NCBI RefSeq assembly: GCF_007752535.1
Contig: NZ_CP036426.1
Span: 3,658,001 to 3,722,000, forward strand
DNA: 64,000 bases
Direction of reading: 5' to 3'
Origin: Tautonia plasticadhaerens
GTDB lineage: Bacteria; Planctomycetota; Planctomycetia; Isosphaerales; Isosphaeraceae
The notes under the pieces: model-generated
The model's database searches: none
What the model saw: only the letters and a program-made list of their open reading frames with translations
What the model was told of the DNA's origin: nothing
In this document: positions 1 to 8,900 of the stretch, piece after piece
How the letters are laid out: each line of letters opens with the position of its first letter
How positions within the stretch are numbered: the first letter of the stretch is position 1
Program-made: the position numbers and the translations under genes

Positions 1-1302
1 TCTCTCCCCGATGATCTTCGTCCGCTCCTGATCCTCCTTGCCTTGCACGAGCACTTTGTCGATGCAGATTCTCTGGAAGCGATGGCGAAGGATGTGGACA
101 AGTCCTGGACCCGAGACCGCATCGACCAGTTCGTCTCCATCCTCTCCAACGCCGGGCTCCTGCGTAATCGCGGGCTGGCGATCTACGAGATCCATCCTGC
201 CCTGACCGGCTTCCTCCGCTCGACCTCATCGACCTCGGCCGCGGCCGCCCGCGATCCGTGGTGCCGGGCATTTTCTAAGGTGATAGGATCCATAGGTGTT
301 CGTGTCATCGGGTGTCCCGTCCACGAGCAGCGCGGGCCGTTCTCGGTCCATTCGACAAACTTCAATCGCGCTTGGGAGGAGGCAAGCAGGTTGGAGATGG
401 ACCGGATTGCCACAGGCTTGGTCGCGACCCTGGCATCCTATGCCCAGAATACGTGGAACTTCCAGCACGCCGAACGATTGTTGCAACGGCTCACTGAGTC
501 TCGACTTGTCAGGGAGAATGAAAGACTTAGAGCCGGCTACTATCACCAACTGGGGGTTGTGGCCCAGCTCCGCTGGGATCTGGACGCCGCCGAACGCTGG
601 TATGCCAAGGCCCTGGAGATCAAGGAGCGGTTGGGCGTCGAGGCCGGCCCCGCAGCTACCTATCACCAACTGGGAATGGTGGCCCAGCTCCGCTGGGATC
701 TGGACGCCGCCGAACGCTGGTATGCCAGGGCCCTGGAGAGCTTCGAGCGGCTGAGCGTCGGGCCCGGCCGCGCGTGTTCCTACCACCAGTTGGGGACAGT
801 AGCCCAGGACCGGGAGGATCTGGACGCCGCCGAACGCTGGTACACAAAGGCCTTGGAGATCTCCGAGCGGCTGGGCGACGAGCCCAGGGCCGCAGGCACC
901 TACCATCAGCTGGGGAGGGTGGCCCAGGACCGGGGGGACCTGGACGACGCCGAACGCTGGTATGTGCGCTCCCTGGAAATCAAGGAGCGGTTGGGCGACG
1001 AGGCTGGGGTCTCTCTCGCCTATCACCAGTTGGGGATCGTGGCCCAGCTCCGCTGGGATCTGGACGCCGCCGAATGCTGGTATGCGCGTTCCCTGGAGAT
1101 CTCCGAGCGGCTGGGCGACGAGGCCGGGGCCGCGCGCACCTACACCAATCTGGGGATCGTGGTCCAGGACCGGGGAGACCAAGGCGCCGCCGAACGCTGG
1201 TACACAAAGGCCCTGACTGTATGGACGAAAACGGGCAATGAACAAGAAAGGGAGAACACTCAGAGATTGCTAGACAAACTGCGGGACGGCTCCGCGTCGT
1301 AA
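1..1302 (+). CDS. TPR-repeat protein, C-terminal part of a STAND-type NTPase-like protein (5' end outside window)
   Basis: The reading frame is open from base 1, so the start lies upstream; the first in-window start (TTG at 43) is probably internal. The first 75 residues look like the helical/winged-helix region that follows the NTPase in STAND proteins, with a 'YEIHPALTGFLR' motif. After a degenerate unit come six tetratricopeptide units of exactly 40 residues, each with a YHQLG...AERWY core. In STAND proteins such repeats are the sensor arm and the unseen upstream part would carry NACHT/NB-ARC and an effector; that part is inference. The next gene begins 43 nt downstream on the same strand, suggesting an operon. 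An ordinary TPR scaffold remains possible. Confidence 0.8.
   Translation, partial: SLPDDLRPLLILLALHEHFVDADSLEAMAKDVDKSWTRDRIDQFVSILSNAGLLRNRGLAIYEIHPALTGFLRSTSSTSAAAARDPWCRAFSKVIGSIGVRVIGCPVHEQRGPFSVHSTNFNRAWEEASRLEMDRIATGLVATLASYAQNTWNFQHAERLLQRLTESRLVRENERLRAGYYHQLGVVAQLRWDLDAAERWYAKALEIKERLGVEAGPAATYHQLGMVAQLRWDLDAAERWYARALESFERLSVGPGRACSYHQLGTVAQDREDLDAAERWYTKALEISERLGDEPRAAGTYHQLGRVAQDRGDLDDAERWYVRSLEIKERLGDEAGVSLAYHQLGIVAQLRWDLDAAECWYARSLEISERLGDEAGAARTYTNLGIVVQDRGDQGAAERWYTKALTVWTKTGNEQERENTQRLLDKLRDGSAS
541..1260 (+). repeat. Six tandem 120-bp units encoding TPR motifs
   Basis: Six head-to-tail units of exactly 120 bp start at 541, 661, 781, 901, 1021 and 1141. They share long identical stretches such as the block for 'DLDAAERWY', at DNA as well as protein level, which points to recent amplification or gene conversion. 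Confidence 0.9.
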
Positions 1303-1345
1303 GCCCCTGTTTCGACCAGTGGCATTTCCCCAATGAGGTGCACCC

Positions 1346-1813
1346 ATGCTCGACGACCAGATTCGGCAGCTCAAGGACGACGAGGCCATTCGCATCCTGG
1401 AAGCGGTGGCCGACGCGAAACTGAACCTGGATGAGCAGGATTTCCAGACGGCGCTGACACCGGACCTGGGGCAGGCCCTCCGGGAGGAGTTCGCGGTGGA
1501 GCTGGGGGAAGAGACGATGACTAGCGCGGGGGATCTGGCCCGCGAGGCGTTGATCGTCCTGGCCGAGGACGAGGCCGAACGCCCGGCCCTGGAGGCCTTC
1601 CTCCGCAATCCGTCGGCCGCCCCGAGCCGGATGGTCCTGCTGGAGGCCGCCGGGACGACCGCCATCGTCGTCGCCGCCCTGGTCGCCCTCCAGACCCGCG
1701 TGACGATCCGGCGCGACACCAAGGGCAACCTCTCCTGGACAATCGACAAGAAGCCGACCGAGATCCCCCTCCTCAAGCCGCTCGTGGCCAGGCTCACCGC
1801 GCTCCTCGGCTGA
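1346..1813 (+). CDS. Small acidic protein with one hydrophobic segment, partner of the TPR protein
   Basis: The product has 155 residues. The first ~95 are acidic and helical ('LKDDEAIRILEAVADAK'); one hydrophobic segment follows at about 101-117; a basic tail contains 'RVTIRRDTKGNLSW' and 'KKP'. A GAGGTG ribosome site lies just before the ATG. It follows the TPR gene by 43 nt. I recall similar small proteins beside NACHT/CHAT/TPR genes in planctomycetes and cyanobacteria, but I cannot name a family. It might be a membrane anchor or adaptor; this is inference from context. Confidence 0.65.
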   Translation: MLDDQIRQLKDDEAIRILEAVADAKLNLDEQDFQTALTPDLGQALREEFAVELGEETMTSAGDLAREALIVLAEDEAERPALEAFLRNPSAAPSRMVLLEAAGTTAIVVAALVALQTRVTIRRDTKGNLSWTIDKKPTEIPLLKPLVARLTALLG

Positions 1814-2840
1814 TCGCCGGCTTGCGGCACGTCCGTCCGTCGTCCTCGGGGACAGTGACCTGAGCGTTCCTCGAAGCGTCGTCCGATGAGGACCCCGAGG
1901 TCGCCGGCCGAACTCGCCTCGATTTCTTGTGAGTGGATTTCCACATTGCCACGATACTTCTTGTGTGGGGCCGTGCTGCGTGCCCCGGTCTGACCCTCCC
2001 GGGTGGACCCTCGTTCCTTGGCAATGCGATGGCGATGGAGACGGCAACGAGGTTCGATCTCGATCGGATTGCGCGCCCCTATTCCCGTCGGCTCTGCCAG
2101 GCTTACCTCCTCCCCCTGTTAAGGCCGCTCGGGCAGCGAGGGTCGTCTGCAAGTGATCTCCCGAAACGAACCAGGGCTCATTCGCGATATCATTGACGGG
2201 GAAGCGAGTTGCGTCATCTCGACTTGGCGTTTCGTTGCGCACCGTCCGGCGAAACCGAGGCGCACCCGGAGGATCGAGGGGGCCGCTTCGGACTGCTCGG
2301 GGTGTCTGGCGGGGTGGGATCGGGGCGATGCGCGGAGCGAACCCGTTTGGTTTGGCGAAATCAATTACAGGTCAAGATGTTACGGTGATCACGGCTCGGC
2401 GTGCCCGGCGCACCGGTCGGAATCGGCCAGCCTGCGGGCGTCCGTAATCGGGCCTGGGAGCCGGGGCGGGGAGTGGCGATCGGGACGACCCGGGGGAGAC
2501 GGCGGGTCGCGGCGCGGACCGAACTCATTTGAATTCCTGGAATCGCTTTTGGGTTCAGGAGTTGCGTTGATCGAGGGTGGCGCGCCGAGGCGCACCGAGC
2601 CGGGACCGGGCGGCTCGGCGGCGAAAGATCGGCCCGCGAGAAGCCCAGCAAGGTCAGGTCCCGGGGGCGGCCGGATGAGGACAGGTCGTGAGGGGTGCGG
2701 GGGGAGGGGCTCGGGGCGTACGCATTGGCAGGGGGTTGCGGCGGCGGATACAACGGATGAAGAGGAACCGGGGATGACGGTGCCCGTTGGCGTGTCGGCG
2801 GGGCACCCCCGACCGCGAACCGGGCCAACCGGACCGACCC
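1814..2840. other. Long intergenic region without a convincing gene
   Basis: About 1 kb with only shadow reading frames of biased composition and no motif, ribosome site or family resemblance. It holds one diverged copy (2332-2420) of the dispersed repeat described near 41.4 kb. Confidence 0.6.
2332..2420 (+). repeat. Diverged copy of the AAGCCAATT/CGGCGCACCGG dispersed repeat
   Basis: It begins GCGGAGCGAACCCGTTTGG and ends with a CCCGGCGCACCGGTCGG block, in the same order as the two copies at 41432 and 41615. Its conceptual translation (GANPFGLA...ARRARRTG) also matches theirs (GAKPFGFA...RARRTG). Similarity is clear at both ends and weak in the middle. Confidence 0.45.
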
Positions 2841-5018
2841 ATGGCCGGACCCCGCATTCGAACCGAGGAGGCCCGGCGGCCCGGCCCCGGCCCCCGGGTG
2901 GAGCGGCTCGAAGGCAAGGTCCTGCCGACGAGCTTCACCATGACCTCGCCGACGAGCCGGGGGCCGTTGCCCGACGGGGTGACGGAGGTGGGGGGGATCG
3001 TCCTGGACCTGGTCGGCGGCAACGGGGCGAGGGTGGTCGCCCAGGTCGGGGCCGGGGACCTGTTCGTCGGGGCCTTCGACGACGGCAGCCCGGCCGAGTT
3101 CCGGGGCAACCCGGGGACGATCGGGGAGCGGTCGGGGTTCTCCCCCGAGGTCGTCGACGCCCTCGGCGGCGAGCTGGCCGAGCTGGCCGTCCGGATCACC
3201 CTCTTCGACGGCGACACCGGGCCCGGCGACTTCGACGACGACGGCCGGAACCTCCTGCTGATCAACGGGGAGCCCGTCGGCCGGTTCGACGAGGTCGCCA
3301 CCGAGCAGACCGACGAGTCGGGCCGGCGGTCGATCTCGACCAACCCGGGGGGCGGCTTCCGGGACGAAGTGCTCGACACCGGTTTCTTCCACCTGACCGA
3401 CCGGGCCGCCCTGGCCCGGATCCTCGACTCGATCCGGGAGGCCGGGACGGCCTCCTTCCAGCTTTGGGACGAGACGCCGTTCGACAACTTCTTCGACTTC
3501 ACGAGCGGCCTCGACGGCGGCCTGATCGACGGCGACCGCCCCCCCGAGCCCGAGAACCGGCCCCCGACCCTGGAGTCGCTCCGGCTCGACGGCCCCGCCC
3601 TGGAAGGGACCCCGGCCCGGTTCGTCGCGGCCGGCTCCGACCCCGATCCGGGAGACGTGTTAACCTATGAATTCGACTTCGACGGCGACGGCCGCTTCGA
3701 GGTCTCCTCCCCCCTCGGCGAGGCGACGGCCACGTTCCCCGACGACGGCCCCGCGTTCGTCTCCGCCCGGGTCCTCGATGGCCGGGGGGGCGAGGCCCGG
3801 TCCTCCCTGCCCGTGGTCGTCGGCAACGTCTCCCCGGCGGTCCGGGGGCCGTCCGAACAGGAGTCCTCGGAGGGTTCGGAGACAAGCTTCTCCCTGGGAT
3901 CCTTCGACGACCCGGGGCTCGAAGGCGAGTGGACGGTGTCGGTGGACTGGGGGGACGGCTCCCCGGCCGAGGCCTTCGAGGTCGAGGAGGCCGGCCCCCT
4001 GGGCCTGAGGCCGCACCGATACGAGCAGGACGGGACCTACGAGGTGACGGTCCGGGTCGGGGACGGCGAGGGGCAGGGCGAGGCGACCTCCCGGGTCCGG
4101 GTCCGGAACGAGGGGCCGAGGCTGTCGGGCGCCTCGGCGCCGGGGAGGGTCGAACTCGGGGGGCCGATCGACCTGCAAGCGGGCTTCTCCGACCCCGGCC
4201 GGCTCGACGCCTTCCGGGCGACGATCGACTGGGGCGACGGGGTCATCAGCCGGATCGACCTCCCCCCCGGCTCGACCTCGGTCTCGGCCCAGCACGAGAT
4301 CGGCCGGGCCGGGACCTACGCGATCACCCTGACCGTGGCCGACGACCGGGGATCGGCCGCGACGGTGAGCCTGCCCGTCTCGGTCGTTTCCCCCGAGCCC
4401 CCGGCCCCTCCGCCCCCCCCGCCGACGAGCTCGCCGGGATCGTCGGCCGACCGGGCGTTGGCGGAGGCCCTGCTGCCGAGCGGCCCGGGATCGGCCCCGA
4501 GGGCGGCTGGCGGCCCGATCCCCGAGGTCCCGTCGACGCCGGCCCCGGCCGTCGGCGTCCCGGTCGCGACCCTCCAGGCCCCGCAGGCCCCGCACGCCCA
4601 GTCGGCGTCCGTCTCCCCGGACCTGCCCCTTGTGCTCCCCCTTTCGACCGCCCCCGGAGGCTCGCCGACGCCCCCCCCGCCGGCCCCCGGGGCCGACGAC
4701 TCCCCGGTGGCCGAGGCCGAGGTCGAGGCCGAAGCGGCCCCGATGCTCGCGGCCCAGGGAGGGGAGGGGCCGGGCGTGGCCGACCCGGACGCCCCCGCCA
4801 CGGTCCGGGAGACGGGGTTCGTCTCGTCGCAGGCCCCGGCCCCGGGGGCCGAGGCCGCCGGGGGGGACGGGTCGGCGTCCCCGGGGGGAGACGGATCGGG
4901 GTCTCGGGGGGCCCGGGTGATGGTGCTGATCGTCGCCATGCTCGGCCTCCGACGCCGTCGCCCCCTCACCGCGAGGCGGCTGACCGGGGCCGCGATCCGG
5001 AGGGGCGCCGGGCGATGA
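2841..5018 (+). CDS. Secreted PKD-domain protein with planctomycete N-terminal motif and C-terminal anchor-like tail
   Basis: The ATG at 2841 gives 725 residues; a start 18 codons upstream adds only low-complexity sequence. Residues ~16-28 (RVERLEGKVLPTS) match the 'LExR.LL'-type motif near the N terminus of many exported planctomycete proteins. An undefined domain rich in FDGD/FDDDG follows to ~245, then three PKD-like beta domains (~246-510), two with WGDG cores. A Pro/Ala/Glu linker (~515-690) leads to a short hydrophobic stretch (VMVLIVAMLGL) followed by RRRR, resembling a C-terminal sorting signal but without PEP. Its stop overlaps the start of the next gene (ATGA). It is probably an extracellular or wall protein; its ligand is unknown. 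Confidence 0.8.
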   Translation: MAGPRIRTEEARRPGPGPRVERLEGKVLPTSFTMTSPTSRGPLPDGVTEVGGIVLDLVGGNGARVVAQVGAGDLFVGAFDDGSPAEFRGNPGTIGERSGFSPEVVDALGGELAELAVRITLFDGDTGPGDFDDDGRNLLLINGEPVGRFDEVATEQTDESGRRSISTNPGGGFRDEVLDTGFFHLTDRAALARILDSIREAGTASFQLWDETPFDNFFDFTSGLDGGLIDGDRPPEPENRPPTLESLRLDGPALEGTPARFVAAGSDPDPGDVLTYEFDFDGDGRFEVSSPLGEATATFPDDGPAFVSARVLDGRGGEARSSLPVVVGNVSPAVRGPSEQESSEGSETSFSLGSFDDPGLEGEWTVSVDWGDGSPAEAFEVEEAGPLGLRPHRYEQDGTYEVTVRVGDGEGQGEATSRVRVRNEGPRLSGASAPGRVELGGPIDLQAGFSDPGRLDAFRATIDWGDGVISRIDLPPGSTSVSAQHEIGRAGTYAITLTVADDRGSAATVSLPVSVVSPEPPAPPPPPPTSSPGSSADRALAEALLPSGPGSAPRAAGGPIPEVPSTPAPAVGVPVATLQAPQAPHAQSASVSPDLPLVLPLSTAPGGSPTPPPPAPGADDSPVAEAEVEAEAAPMLAAQGGEGPGVADPDAPATVRETGFVSSQAPAPGAEAAGGDGSASPGGDGSGSRGARVMVLIVAMLGLRRRRPLTARRLTGAAIRRGAGR

Positions 5019-5569
5019 TGAGCCGATCGGACCCCCCGGGCCGCTCCCTTGCCGCCGAGGGCGCCGTCGAGCACACTCCCCGGGGCGAAGGCCCCGGGCC
5101 GGACCCGACGCCCCCCCGAGCCGAGGACGCCATGTCGAGCCCGAGCCAGGACTCCTCCCCGCCCGACCCGGTCGGCCAGGAGCTGCTCTTCTTCGGCAAC
5201 GAGGAGATCCTCCGGGGCTCCGACAACGGCACGCTGGTCGCCTTCGCCGCCATCGCCTTCCAGGAGCTGAGGGGGGGCGGCGAGTCGGTCCACCGCGTCG
5301 GCTGCATCTTCCTGCTCTTCAGCGTCCTGTTCTGCGCCCTGGTCCACTTCGCGCTGGGGAACGCCTATATATACCGGGCCCGGTCGATGATCCGCCGCCA
5401 GCCCTCGTCCAGGCCCCGCCGCCGGGCGGTGTTCCGGGTGGTGAACCTGGGGCTGGTCTGGGTGACGGTCCTCTCCCAGTTCGCCTGCCTCGCGGTGGGG
5501 CTGCTGCTGATCCTGCCCGAGCGGCCCCCCGGCCTGCTCGTCCGCCACCTGCTGCCGCTGTTCGAGTAG
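5015..5569 (+). CDS. Membrane protein of unknown function, coupled to the PKD protein
   Basis: The start overlaps the preceding stop in an ATGATGA arrangement, implying translational coupling; an ATG at 5132 (145 residues) is the conservative alternative, because residues 1-39 are low complexity. The conserved-looking part has 'ELLFFGNEEILRGSDNGTL', an amphipathic region, then two transmembrane segments at about 96-118 and 147-168 separated by a basic loop (RARSMIRR...RPRRR). I recognise no family. The context suggests an envelope role with the secreted PKD protein. Confidence 0.65.
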   Translation: MMSRSDPPGRSLAAEGAVEHTPRGEGPGPDPTPPRAEDAMSSPSQDSSPPDPVGQELLFFGNEEILRGSDNGTLVAFAAIAFQELRGGGESVHRVGCIFLLFSVLFCALVHFALGNAYIYRARSMIRRQPSSRPRRRAVFRVVNLGLVWVTVLSQFACLAVGLLLILPERPPGLLVRHLLPLFE

Positions 5570-5570
5570 C

Positions 5571-5584
5571 CCCCCAGGCGGGGG
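5571..5584 (+). terminator. Small GC hairpin after the membrane protein
   Basis: A CCCCC/GGGGG stem with a four-base loop begins one base after the stop codon. There is no T-run. It is a weak candidate. Confidence 0.3.
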
Positions 5585-5772
5585 AATCCCCTTGCGCGTT
5601 GCATCGGCCGGGATGACGGGACAGAAGCGATCGAGCGCCGGCCCAGATCCCCTTCCCCCCTCCGACGGCCCTCCCGATCGCGGAGATCGGAGGCCCCCCG
5701 AGAGGCGCCCGCCATGATCCCCCTGCGATCGGCCGCCCGCCCGACCACGCGAAGCCCTGCCATGATCGCCCC

Positions 5773-5982
5773 GATGCCCCCGCCGTCGTCCTCGACCCGA
5801 TCGGCCGGGCCACCGACGCCTACGGCGTGACCTCGATCCCGACCCTGGTGCTCATCGACCGGGCGGGGACGGTGTGGGCCGTCCACCTCGGCGCGGGGGA
5901 GGCGGTGCTCGACGCCCTCCGGGACGAGATCGACGCCCTCCTCGACGGCCTCCCTCGACCGTCCCCGACGGGGGACCGTTGA
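5773..5982 (+). pseudogene. C-terminal remnant of a TlpA/AhpC-type thioredoxin-fold protein
   Basis: A frame ending in TGA at 5980-5982 encodes about 65 residues that read like the second half of a thioredoxin fold: 'DAYGVTSIPTLVLIDRAG' carries the cis-proline strand motif, followed by a 'VLDALRDEIDALL' terminal helix. No N-terminal half, CxxC or credible start lies upstream; the preceding ~200 bp is not coding. The family's usual length is 140-180 residues, so only the 3' third survives. It faces the 3' end of the next gene, whose own C terminus is a complete TlpA-like domain. It may be left over from a deletion or duplication. Confidence 0.6.
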
Positions 5983-5995
5983 CGGCCCCCAAGGG

Positions 5996-8900
5996 TTAGC
6001 GGGGGGCCAGGAGATTTTTGATCTCCTCCTCCAGATCGACGCTTGACGGGTGGCCTCGCCAGGCGATCCGGCCCTCCGGGTCGATCAGGACCGCGGTCGG
6101 CACGCCCCGGATCGCGTACGAGAGGCTGGCCCGGGGCACGTCGCTCCCCTCGGGACCGGGGACCTCCTCCGGATCCGGGGCCGGGCTCCAGAGGTGTCGG
6201 ATCGAGCCCAGGCCCCGGGTCGTGACGTACCGCCGCAGCACGTCGCGGTCCTCGTCGATCCCCACCGCCACGATCGCGACCCGATCCTTCCAGTCCTCTC
6301 CCCGACTCGCCCCCAGGGCGGCGAGCCGCTCGATCGGCTCCCGGCAGGGGCCGCACCAGGTCGCCCAGAACTCCAGCAGGACGACCCGGCCGGAGAACTC
6401 CGAGAGGAACACCTCCCGGCCCGATTCCAGGTCCCGGGCCAGGCCCTCGGGCGCCCGATCGCCGGCCATCGGCGGCATCCTCAGGGTGACCGACTGCTCG
6501 GCCGGCTCCCGATCGATCCGGAACGGTTCGAGCGACACCTCCCCGACCTCGACCGTGTACATCCCGCCCGCCGGGTCGTCGCCGCTGGCGGCGACCCCCT
6601 CGATCCGGATCCGCCCCGAGGCGTCGAAGGTCCCCCCGGCGACCGGCAGCTCGTCGTAGTTCGCCAGGCGATACCAGACCCGATACGACTTGCCTGCGAG
6701 GCTCCCTCCCCCGGCCGGCTCGACGGTGATCGTCGCCGACCGGTCCCCCCGCCAGGCGTCCCGGTCGAACGGGGGCGGTTCGAAGCGGGCTGATTTGGTC
6801 CGCCCTGCCTCCAGGTCGAGCTTCCGGGCCTCCCGGTAGACGCCGGGATGGGCCTCCCGCCATCGGCTCGGGTCGCGCCCCTCCCGGGGGGTCGTCGAGG
6901 CGTGCAGGTGATACCTCCCCGGTGCGAGCCCACGGATCGTCGCCCGCCACTCGTCCCCCTCGAAGGCGCCCGACTCGACGATCGGGATCGAATCCCCGTT
7001 TCCCGGCAGCATCGGGCCGACCCAGTAGGAGCCCCCGGCGAAGGGGGATTTCCCTCCTCCCCCGGTATCCGGCCGGAGCGAGACTTCAAGCGTCGCCGGC
7101 TCCGGCAGGACGACGTCCCAGCGCCCGCCGAGCACGTCCGACGGCATCACCGGCCCCTCGACGTAGAATCGGATCAGCTCCGGATGGCTGATGCCGAGCG
7201 TGAGCGGCTCCTCCGCGTCGTCCGGGAGCCGGAAGGCGAACACCCCGTCCTCCGATCGGCCGACGTTGAGCAGGTTGGACCGCTCGATCTCCCGATCCCG
7301 GGCCTCCTGGTCGCCGTAGGAGAGGATCATCATCGCCGAGTCCCGGTGCCTCGCCGTCGCCAGCAGCGGCAGGGGGAGCAGGTCGCCCGGGACCGGCCTT
7401 CCCGACGCATCGCGGACGGTCAGGCGGACCTCGGTGCCCCGTTCCAGGGTCACGTCCACATCTCGGCGACCTTCGATCGCGCCGAGGGGGACGATCGTCG
7501 AGGCGAACCCGGGGGAGCGGACGACCAGGTCGCCGCCGTTCCAATCGAGCAGCTCCTCGGGGGTCAGGGCCGCCCGGCCGCCCTCGCCGATCGCCGAGGG
7601 GGGGGCGATCTGGGGGGCGTACAGCAGGATGTCGAAGTCGTCGACCGGGGCCCCGTGCTCGTCCCGGGCCCGGACGAGCAGGCCCGGCTCCTCCGGGTCG
7701 TCGAGCGGCCGGGCCCCGGCCGCGAGCGGTCCTCTTGCCTCGGCGACGAGCTCGACCGGCCCGGGGTCGCCCTCCTCCGGGACGTCGAGCCGCGCGACCC
7801 CCGAGAAATCGGCGCTCTGCCGAGACGCGTTCGGCGTCGAGGCCCGGATGGCGTCGAGCCGGAACTCGTAAGACCCGGGGGGCAGGGGAGGGGTCTCGAA
7901 CGTCCCATCGGGCCCGACCGGGAGGACGTCGAGGTGGGTGAGGTACCGCGTCGGCTCCCCCGAGGGCCTCGGCTCCTCCTCCGGGCCCCAGTAACTGATG
8001 GTGACGTGGGCATAGCGGAGCTTGACCCCGTCGAGCCCCCGCACCCGGCCCCGGGCGGGACGGCCCTCCCGGCGGTCGAACGAGGCCGACGCCCGGCCCC
8101 CGCGGTCGACCGCCAGCAGGGTCCGCTCGCTCGGGGTGAGGAGGAGGCCCCAGCCGCCCCGGTCGGTCATGTTCAAGCGCTCGACCACGAACCGGGCCGG
8201 CGGCAGGTGCTCGACGACTTTCCGGCCCGGGTTGTCGACCCCGACGTCCCGGAGGTAGAGCACGTCCGACTCCCAGTCGACCCCGTCGAACGTCCGGGAG
8301 ACGACCTGGAAGTCCTGGGTGTCCGGCTTCCCGGGCACGTCGCACCGGATCTCGATCGACCCCGGCTCCGGCAGCCGGACCTCGACGTCCCCCGATCGGG
8401 GCAAGGCCGACCGGGGGACCGTCCAGAGCAGCACCTCGTCGGCGATCACGGCGATCCGGTCGGCCTCCGAGCCCGGGCGTCTCAGGGAGAACGCCCCCCG
8501 ATCGTCGGTCGTCGCCGAGGCCGTCGCCGGGCCCTCGGGGAGTTCGGGCCTCCTCATCCAACTCGTCGAGAACCCCTCGCCCTCGGCCTCGGGGATCGCG
8601 AAGACGGTGAGCGTCTCCTCCCCGAGCAGGAAGACCTCCGCGTCCCGTACCGGCCGGTCCCGGTGGTCGATTACCCTCCCCCGGACCTCGACGCCGGCCG
8701 GCCAGCGATCCTCCGGCGCGGGCTCGCCGCCCGGGGGCGCCTCGGCGAGGGCGATCGCCCCGGGAGGGGGCGCGAGGGCCCCGGCCCGGGGGGCCCGCGC
8801 CACCGTGATCAGGGCACCCCCGGCGACGACGAACCCCGAGAGGACGACGATCCCGATGGCCTTGACGTTGGCGAGGATCATGCCGGTGAGCACCCCCGAG

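Noticed and set aside
2153-3670. 505-codon frame overlapping the start of the PKD gene in another frame
   Set aside because: No family resemblance and extreme Arg/Pro/Gly content; the PKD frame has the WGDG and VERLE motifs.
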